In this document: positions 41,789-46,572 of the stretch, piece by piece
How the letters are laid out: the number at the start of each line of letters is the position of its first letter
How positions within the stretch are numbered: position 1 is the first letter of the stretch
From: Streptomyces sp. OfavH-34-F
Lineage (GTDB): Bacteria; Actinomycetota; Actinomycetes; Streptomycetales; Streptomycetaceae
Length of the DNA: 46,572 nt
NCBI RefSeq assembly: GCF_022347745.1
Contig: NZ_JAKRGC010000020.1
Coordinates: forward strand, 1-46,572
Direction of reading: 5' to 3'
Program-made: the position numbers and the translations under genes
Notes under the pieces: generated by a model
What the model was told of the DNA's origin: nothing
Databases searched by the model: none
Seen by the model: only the letters and a program-made list of their open reading frames with translations

Positions 41789-43186
41789 ATGGCAGCACCG
41801 GCAGCACCCGGCCGGGTGGAACGCATCGTCATCGAGAACTGCGCGATCGCGACCGTCGACGCCGCCGACACCGAGTACGCCTCGGGACACGTCGTCGTCG
41901 CCGGGAACCGCATCGAGTCCGTCGGCGCCGGCCGGGCACCCGAGGGACTGGAGAACGTCGTACGCCGGATCGACGGCACCGGCCACCTCGCCACGCCCGG
42001 CCTGATCAACACGCACCACCACTTCTACCAGTGGATCACCCGCGGCCTGGCCACCGACCACAACCTGTTCGACTGGCTCGTCGCGCTGTACCCGACCTGG
42101 GCGCGCATCGACGAACCGATGGTCCGCGCCGCCGCGCAGGGCTCGCTCGCCATGATGGCCCTCGGCGGCGTCACCACCGCCATGGACCACCACTACGTCT
42201 TCCCGCAGGGCTCCGGCGACCTGTCCGGCGCCGTCATCGGCGCCGCCCGCGACCTGGGCGTACGCTTCACCCTCGCCCGGGGCTCGATGGACCGCGGCGA
42301 GAAGGACGGCGGGCTGCCGCCGGACTTCGCGGTGGAGAGCCTGGACGACGCGCTCGCCGCCACCGAGGCCACCGTCGACGCCCACCACGACGCCTCCTTC
42401 GACGCGATGACCCAGATCGCCGTCGCCCCCTGCTCGCCCTTCTCCGTCTCCACCGCCCTCATGCGCCAGGGCGCCGAACTGGCCCGGCGCAAGGGCGTAC
42501 GGCTGCACACGCACGGCTCGGAGACCGTGGAGGAGGAGAAGTTCTGCCACGAGCTGTTCGGCATGGGCCCGACCGACTACTTCGAGTCCACCGGCTGGCT
42601 CGGCGACGACGTGTGGATGGCGCACTGCGTCCACATGAACGACTCCGACATCGCCGCGTTCGCCCGCACCGGCACCGGCGTCGCCCACTGCCCCTCGTCC
42701 AACGCCCGCCTCGCCGCCGGCATCGCCCGCGTCCCCGACATGCTCGCCGCCGGCGTCCCGGTCGGTCTCGGCGTCGACGGCACCGCCTCCAACGAGTCCG
42801 GCGAACTCCACACCGAACTGCGCAACGCCCTCCTCATCAACCGCCTCGGCGCCCACCGCGAACGCGCCCTGAACGCCCGCCAGGCCCTCCGCCTGGGCAC
42901 CCACGGCGGCGCCCAGGTCCTCGGCCGCGCCGCCCAGACCGGCTCCCTGGAGCCAGGCAAGCTCGCCGACCTGGTCCTGTGGAAGCTGGACACCCTCGCC
43001 CACGCCTCCATCGCCGACCCGGTCACCGCCCTCGTCTTCGGCGCCGCCGCCCCGGTCACCCTGTCCCTGGTCGACGGCAAGCCGGTCGTCGAGTCCGGCC
43101 GCCTGGTCACCGGCGACGAGGACGCCATCGCCCGCGCCACCCGCGACGAGGCCCGCCGCCTCGCGCGGATCGCCGCCGGAGCCTGA
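41789..43186 (+). CDS. 8-oxoguanine deaminase (amidohydrolase)
   Basis: The protein has 465 aa from the ATG at 41789 (AAGGAA 7 nt upstream). It is an amidohydrolase of the ATZ/TRZ type. Metal-binding residues are visible: INTHHHFYQW (His76-78), HTHGSETVEEEKF (His240, His242), MAHCVHMN (His279) and GVDGTASNE (Asp330). Its sequence resembles bacterial 8-oxoguanine deaminases, which release urate and ammonia from 8-oxoguanine. The reaction product is the substrate of the uricase just upstream, which supports the call. Hydroxyatrazine hydrolases are close relatives. The gap to uricase is 172 nt with a weak hairpin. Confidence 0.87.
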   Translation: MAAPAAPGRVERIVIENCAIATVDAADTEYASGHVVVAGNRIESVGAGRAPEGLENVVRRIDGTGHLATPGLINTHHHFYQWITRGLATDHNLFDWLVALYPTWARIDEPMVRAAAQGSLAMMALGGVTTAMDHHYVFPQGSGDLSGAVIGAARDLGVRFTLARGSMDRGEKDGGLPPDFAVESLDDALAATEATVDAHHDASFDAMTQIAVAPCSPFSVSTALMRQGAELARRKGVRLHTHGSETVEEEKFCHELFGMGPTDYFESTGWLGDDVWMAHCVHMNDSDIAAFARTGTGVAHCPSSNARLAAGIARVPDMLAAGVPVGLGVDGTASNESGELHTELRNALLINRLGAHRERALNARQALRLGTHGGAQVLGRAAQTGSLEPGKLADLVLWKLDTLAHASIADPVTALVFGAAAPVTLSLVDGKPVVESGRLVTGDEDAIARATRDEARRLARIAAGA

Positions 43187-43213
43187 CGGCCCCGCGACCG
43201 GCGACCCGAAACA

Positions 43214-43318
43214 GGCCGGACGAGGGGGACGGCCCTCGTCCCGGCCGCCGCGGACCCGAGCGGGGTCCGCGGCACCCGGGACGGGAGGCGCGCCGCACCC
43301 GCGCACGCGCCTCCCGTC
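43214..43318 (+). terminator. Three consecutive hairpins after the 8-oxoguanine deaminase gene
   Basis: Stem 1 pairs 43214-43226 with 43233-43246 and has one bulge. Stem 2 pairs 43247-43257 with 43263-43273 (11 bp, 5-nt loop). Stem 3 pairs 43280-43292 with 43306-43318 (13 bp). Together they fill most of the 279-nt gap before the permease gene and should end the urate operon transcript or strongly reduce readthrough. Confidence 0.7.
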
Positions 43319-43465
43319 TCCGGCGTTCCCAGCTGCCCGCACCAGCTGCGACCTGCCTCACCGCACCACCGCATGACACGGGGCCCGGTCCGGCGGACCC
43401 GGCCCCGCATCCACCTCCCTGACACCCACGTCACCGCAGACGTGTACCCGACCGGAGGAACCGCC

Positions 43466-44914
43466 GTGGCAGCTACGCCCAGGTTTCGCGACGACGCAAG
43501 TGCGACCCCCACCCCCGACGGAGAGCCGGCGACGGCACCGTCCGACCGCAAACATCCGGTCGACGAGACGCTCCCCCCGCTGAAGATGTTCACCAGCGGC
43601 CTCCAGCACGTGGCCGCGATGTACGCGGGCGTGGTGGCCCCGCCCATGATCGTGGGGCCCGCCGTCGGCCTCAGCGCGAAGGAGACCGCCTTCCTGATGG
43701 GGGCGAGCCTGTTCACCGCGGGCATCGCCACCCTGCTCCAGACGCTCGGCTTCTGGCGCATAGGCGCCCGGCTGCCGTTCGTCAACGGCGTCTCGTTCGC
43801 CGGAGTGACCCCGATGGTGGCCATCGGCAAGGACCGGGGACACGACGGGATCGCCGTCATCTTCGGCGCGATCATCGTGGCGAGCCTCCTCGGCTTCGTC
43901 CTCGCCCCCTACTTCTGCAAACTGGTCCGCTTCTTCCCGCCCGTGGTCACCGGCACCGTCATCACCCTCATCGGCGTCTCCCTGCTACCGGTCGCCTTCA
44001 ACTGGTCCCAGGGCGGCAACGCGACCGCCGCCGACTACGGCTCCACCACCAACATCACCATGGCGGCGGTCACCCTCGTCATCGTGCTGGCGCTGCGCAA
44101 ACTCCTGCGCGGCTTCCTCCAGCAGATCGCCATCCTGCTCGGCCTCGTCGCCGGCACCCTCATCGCGATCCCCGCCGGCATCACCGACTTCGGCGCGCTC
44201 GGGGACGCGGACGCAATCGGCTTCCCCACCCCGTTCCACTTCGGCGCCCCGCAGTTCGAGATCGCCGCCATCGTCTCCATGAGCATCGTGATGCTGGTCT
44301 GCATGACCGAGTCCACGGCGGACATGCTGGCCCTCGGCAAGATCGTCGGCCGCCCGGCCGACGAGCGGACCATCGAGGGCGGGCTGCGCGCCGACACCCT
44401 GGGCAGCGCCCTCAGCCCCCTGTTCAACGGCTTCATGTGCAGTGCCTTCGCCCAGAACATCGGGCTGGTCGCGATGACCAAGGTGCGCAGCCGGTTCGTC
44501 GTCGCCGCGGGCGGCGGCATCCTCATCCTGCTCGGCCTGGTCCCGGTGGCCGCGTCCGTCATCGCGCTGGTGCCGCTGCCGGTCCTCGGCGGCGCGGGCA
44601 TCGTCCTGTTCGGCTCGGTCGCCGCCAGCGGCGTCCAGACCCTGGCCGGTGCCGCCCTGGAGAAGGGCGAGAACGCGCTGATCGTCGCCGCGGCGGTCGG
44701 CGTCGGACTGATACCGATAGCGGCGCCCGACTTCTACCACGCCTTCCCCAAGGACCTGCTCGTCGTGCTGGACTCGGGCATCTCCACCGGCTGCGTGGTG
44801 GCGATCGTCCTGAACCTGGCCTTCAACCACCTCGGCCGCACCCCGGACGCCGAGACCGCGACCGCGCCCGGCGGGCACGACCCGGCGAAGGCGATGGAGG
44901 CCGCCGCCCACTGA
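43466..44914 (+). CDS. Nucleobase:cation symporter-2 (urate/xanthine/uracil permease)
   Basis: The protein has 482 aa. The GTG at 43466 has CGGAGGA 6 nt upstream. It has about 14 membrane helices in the NCS2/NAT pattern: LQHVAAMYAGVVAPPMIVGP, FPPVVTGTVITLIGVSLLPV, the signature region with MTESTADMLALGKIVGR, GFMCSAFAQNIGLVAMTKVR and VPLPVLGGAGIVLFGSVAAS. The AQNIGLVAMTKVRSR string resembles xanthine/urate permeases of the PbuX/UacT group. Position after uricase and 8-oxoguanine deaminase suggests uptake of urate or oxidised purines. Confidence 0.9.
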   Translation: MAATPRFRDDASATPTPDGEPATAPSDRKHPVDETLPPLKMFTSGLQHVAAMYAGVVAPPMIVGPAVGLSAKETAFLMGASLFTAGIATLLQTLGFWRIGARLPFVNGVSFAGVTPMVAIGKDRGHDGIAVIFGAIIVASLLGFVLAPYFCKLVRFFPPVVTGTVITLIGVSLLPVAFNWSQGGNATAADYGSTTNITMAAVTLVIVLALRKLLRGFLQQIAILLGLVAGTLIAIPAGITDFGALGDADAIGFPTPFHFGAPQFEIAAIVSMSIVMLVCMTESTADMLALGKIVGRPADERTIEGGLRADTLGSALSPLFNGFMCSAFAQNIGLVAMTKVRSRFVVAAGGGILILLGLVPVAASVIALVPLPVLGGAGIVLFGSVAASGVQTLAGAALEKGENALIVAAAVGVGLIPIAAPDFYHAFPKDLLVVLDSGISTGCVVAIVLNLAFNHLGRTPDAETATAPGGHDPAKAMEAAAH

Positions 44915-44930
44915 CGTATCGTCGGAGGTT

Positions 44931-44965
44931 CGTGGCGCGTACGGGGGTTGGCCGTACGCGCCACG
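44931..44965. terminator. Bidirectional terminator between permease and chitosanase
   Basis: CGTGGCGCGTACG and CGTACGCGCCACG form a perfect 13-bp stem with a 9-nt loop (one further G-C pair is possible). It lies 16 nt after the permease stop and 7 nt before the convergent chitosanase stop. Confidence 0.8.
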
Positions 44966-44972
44966 GGCGCGT

Positions 44973-45797
44973 TCAGCCGATGTGGTAGCGGTCGCCGTAC
45001 ACCTTCCAGTCCAGCGGCGGGTCCAGATCCAGGTTGCCCCGCTCCAGGAACACCCGCTGCGCGGTCTCCACCCGGCTGGTGTCGCTGTGCGCGGGCTCCT
45101 CGCGGATCGCGGCGACCCGGGAGTCCAGGAACGCGCCGAGGTACGCGGTCTCGTCCCCGCCCCCGGCGGGGGTCCGGGCCTCGGCGAGCGCCCGGTCGCG
45201 GATCGTCCGGAAACCGGTGGTGCCGTCCGCGTCGGCCTCCCCGTGCATCACGTACGCGTCGTAGTAGACGAACTGGCCCAGCGTGCCCAGGCCGTCCTGC
45301 CGCGCCCGGCGCACCGCCGGGTCGAAGTACGAGGCGTCCCGCTCGGCGTCCTGCGCCGCCCGGAACCGCGCGTCACCGGCCGCCGCCGCCCAGGCGCGGG
45401 TGAACGGGCCGCCGAGCCCCGTGTGCGCGTCGCTCCCCTTCACCTTCCGCAGCGCGGGCAGGAACCGCTCCAGCGCGTTGCCGGGCCGGGCCGCGGCGTA
45501 CCGCTCGACGACCCGGAGCATGTCGCCGGTCCCGGAGCAGAAGCCGATGATGCCGCCCGTGTAGCCGCGCCCGTCCCCGATGTCCTCGATGTACTTGTAC
45601 TGGGCCTTCCAGTCCAGCGTCGAGTTCTCCGCGCTGGCCACCAGCTGCATCGCGATGTCCTTCTTCACCGGATCGGCGAGCCCCGCTCCCCTTCCCTTGC
45701 CCCACGCCTCCCCGGCCGGGGCACAGCCGGCGAGCGCGACGGCGGACAGCAGGAGGGCGGCGAGCGGGGTGACCAGGGAACGCGCGGTGGGCTTCAC
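44973..45797 (-). CDS. GH46 chitosanase with lipoprotein signal
   Basis: The protein has 274 aa from the GTG at 45797, with CAGG 8 nt upstream. An uninterrupted frame extends further but has no ribosome site. The N-terminus (ARSLVTPLAALLLSAVALAG, Cys25) ends in lipobox LAGC, so the enzyme is probably anchored to the membrane. The catalytic pair is Glu57 (ASAENSTLDW) and Asp75 (IGDGRGYTGG), with the 18-residue spacing of GH46. Other strings are IIGFCSGTGDMLRVVERYA and FVYYDAYVMHGEAD. It hydrolyses chitosan. Most characterised Streptomyces GH46 chitosanases are freely secreted. Confidence 0.92.
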   Translation of the reverse strand: MKPTARSLVTPLAALLLSAVALAGCAPAGEAWGKGRGAGLADPVKKDIAMQLVASAENSTLDWKAQYKYIEDIGDGRGYTGGIIGFCSGTGDMLRVVERYAAARPGNALERFLPALRKVKGSDAHTGLGGPFTRAWAAAAGDARFRAAQDAERDASYFDPAVRRARQDGLGTLGQFVYYDAYVMHGEADADGTTGFRTIRDRALAEARTPAGGGDETAYLGAFLDSRVAAIREEPAHSDTSRVETAQRVFLERGNLDLDPPLDWKVYGDRYHIG

Positions 45798-45858
45798 CGC
45801 TCCAGCCTGCCAGGCCCGGCGGCGTGGAGCCCGCGCATTCGGCGGTAGCGTCGGGGGC

Positions 45859-46542
45859 ATGGATGAACGGTCTGTGGTGGATGTCGGCGACGTGCGGCTG
45901 GCGTACCGGAGCTGGGGTGCCCCCTTCGGGTCACCCGTCGTACTGCTGCACGATGTCGGCGCGAGCGCGGCGAGCTGGGAGGCGGCCGGGAGCCTGCTGG
46001 GCGAGGAGTGGCGGGTGTACGCGATCGACCTGCGCGGCCACGGCGAGAGCGACTGGCCCGACGCGTACGACCTGGAGCTGATGCGCGACGACGTGCTCGG
46101 GTTCCTGGACGAGTGCGAGCTGGACCGGGTGGGCGTCGTCGGACACGGCATGGGCGGGGTCGTCGCCCACCTCCTCGCGCAGGAGCACCCGGACCGGGTG
46201 GAGCGCCTGGTGCTGGTGGAGACCCCGCCGCCGTTCCCCGGCACGGCGTACCCGGCGGCGTCCCCGGACGGGCCCGCCGACTACGACGAGGCGGTCCTCG
46301 CGTCGGTCGGGGCCGAACTGGCGGACCCCGACCCCGAGTGGGCGCGGGGCCTCGGCGAGATCGTCGCGCCCACGCTGCTGCTGGCCGGCGGGCCCGGCAG
46401 CGAGATGCCGCAGGGCCGGCTCCAGGACATGGCGGCGCTGATCCCGGACTGCCACCTGGTCACCCTGGGCGGCGGCCACCGCCCGCACGAGGCGGACCCG
46501 GAGCAGACGGCGCACCGGATCACGGAGTTCTTCACCAGCTGA
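45859..46542 (+). CDS. Alpha/beta-hydrolase-fold protein lacking the nucleophile Ser
   Basis: The protein has 227 aa. The fold is clear: VVLLHDVGASAASWEAAGSL (oxyanion region), VYAIDLRGHGESDWPDAYDL, and the nucleophile elbow VGVVGHGMGGVVAHLLAQEH. The elbow is G-H-G-M-G, with Gly97 in place of Ser (GGC for AGC). The final His is present in LGGGHRPHEADPEQ, while the acid residue position (LLAGGPGSEMPQGRL) is unclear. Without the nucleophile it should not be a classical esterase or lipase; it may be inactive, a binding protein, or use a different mechanism. It is divergent from the chitosanase gene, 61 nt between starts. Confidence 0.85.
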   Translation: MDERSVVDVGDVRLAYRSWGAPFGSPVVLLHDVGASAASWEAAGSLLGEEWRVYAIDLRGHGESDWPDAYDLELMRDDVLGFLDECELDRVGVVGHGMGGVVAHLLAQEHPDRVERLVLVETPPPFPGTAYPAASPDGPADYDEAVLASVGAELADPDPEWARGLGEIVAPTLLLAGGPGSEMPQGRLQDMAALIPDCHLVTLGGGHRPHEADPEQTAHRITEFFTS

Positions 46543-46572
46543 CGACGGCGGCCGGCGCGGCGCCCCCCTCCG

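Noticed and set aside
1..46572. CRISPR arrays, tRNA, rRNA, insertion sequences, phage integration sites
   Set aside because: I looked for regularly spaced repeats, cloverleaf sequence, transposase motifs and long terminal repeats and saw none. A computed search could still find short or degenerate ones.

Overview
This is a high-GC actinobacterial chromosome segment, almost certainly Streptomyces. The evidence is the extreme third-position G/C, GTG and TTG starts behind GGAGG-type ribosome sites, Streptomyces-typical small families (DUF5709, DUF6296, DUF6518), a GAF-LuxR regulator and an FxLD lanthipeptide locus. Products were named from motifs by eye; no database search was run. From memory, the order acyl-CoA synthetases - gcl - catalase - tartronate semialdehyde reductase - hyi - uricase operon matches a conserved chromosomal block of Streptomyces such as S. 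coelicolor.

Layout. (1) 1-554: 5' part of a secreted lamin-tail protein, minus strand. (2) 684-7134: a sulfur-acquisition block. A leaderless-looking promoter drives a 26-codon Cys-rich leader peptide, followed by a ROK regulator, a flavin reductase, an SsuA/C/B-like ABC importer and an FMN-dependent monooxygenase. (3) 7135-11565: small stress and housekeeping genes (NTF2-like, DUF5709, DUF6296, TerD, DMT transporter, AlkZ-like winged-helix protein). (4) 11584-15846: a GAF-LuxR regulator divergent from two overlapping acyl-CoA synthetases. (5) 15862-19016: two small conserved genes and glyoxylate carboligase (gcl). (6) 19078-33801: an accessory-looking stretch of visibly lower GC. It holds DUF6518, a lipoprotein, a split RibD-like deaminase/reductase pair with a GNAT and an HTH regulator, a HATPase protein and an FxLD lanthipeptide cluster (precursor, LanB, LanC, fused elimination-domain/methyltransferase, helical accessory protein). 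(7) 34027-44914: catalase, glxR-hyi, a lactonase, a thiamine-binding-like protein with an HTH partner, and the urate operon (uraD-uraH-uricase-8-oxoguanine deaminase-nucleobase permease). (8) 44973-46542: a GH46 chitosanase lipoprotein and an alpha/beta hydrolase-fold protein whose nucleophile Ser is Gly.

How it works together. 8-oxoguanine deaminase can make urate. Uricase, HIU hydrolase and OHCU decarboxylase turn urate into allantoin, and later steps, not in this window, give glyoxylate. Gcl, Hyi and GlxR turn glyoxylate into glycerate. Uricase releases H2O2, and the catalase and uricase promoters share an identical 25-bp element containing TCAACA-N3-TGTTGA over the -35 box. The gcl and hyi promoters share a different 5-5-5 palindrome, TTCCG-N5-CGGAA, just downstream of their -10 boxes. 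The pathway therefore looks split into two regulons that share one locus.

Most notable points: the shared catalase/uricase operator, the gcl/hyi operator pair, the leaderless Cys leader peptide before the ROK/sulfonate genes, and the FxLD cluster whose methyltransferase is fused in frame to a second SpaB_C-like domain while keeping a ribosome site at the junction. No CRISPR array, tRNA, rRNA, insertion sequence or integrase was seen.
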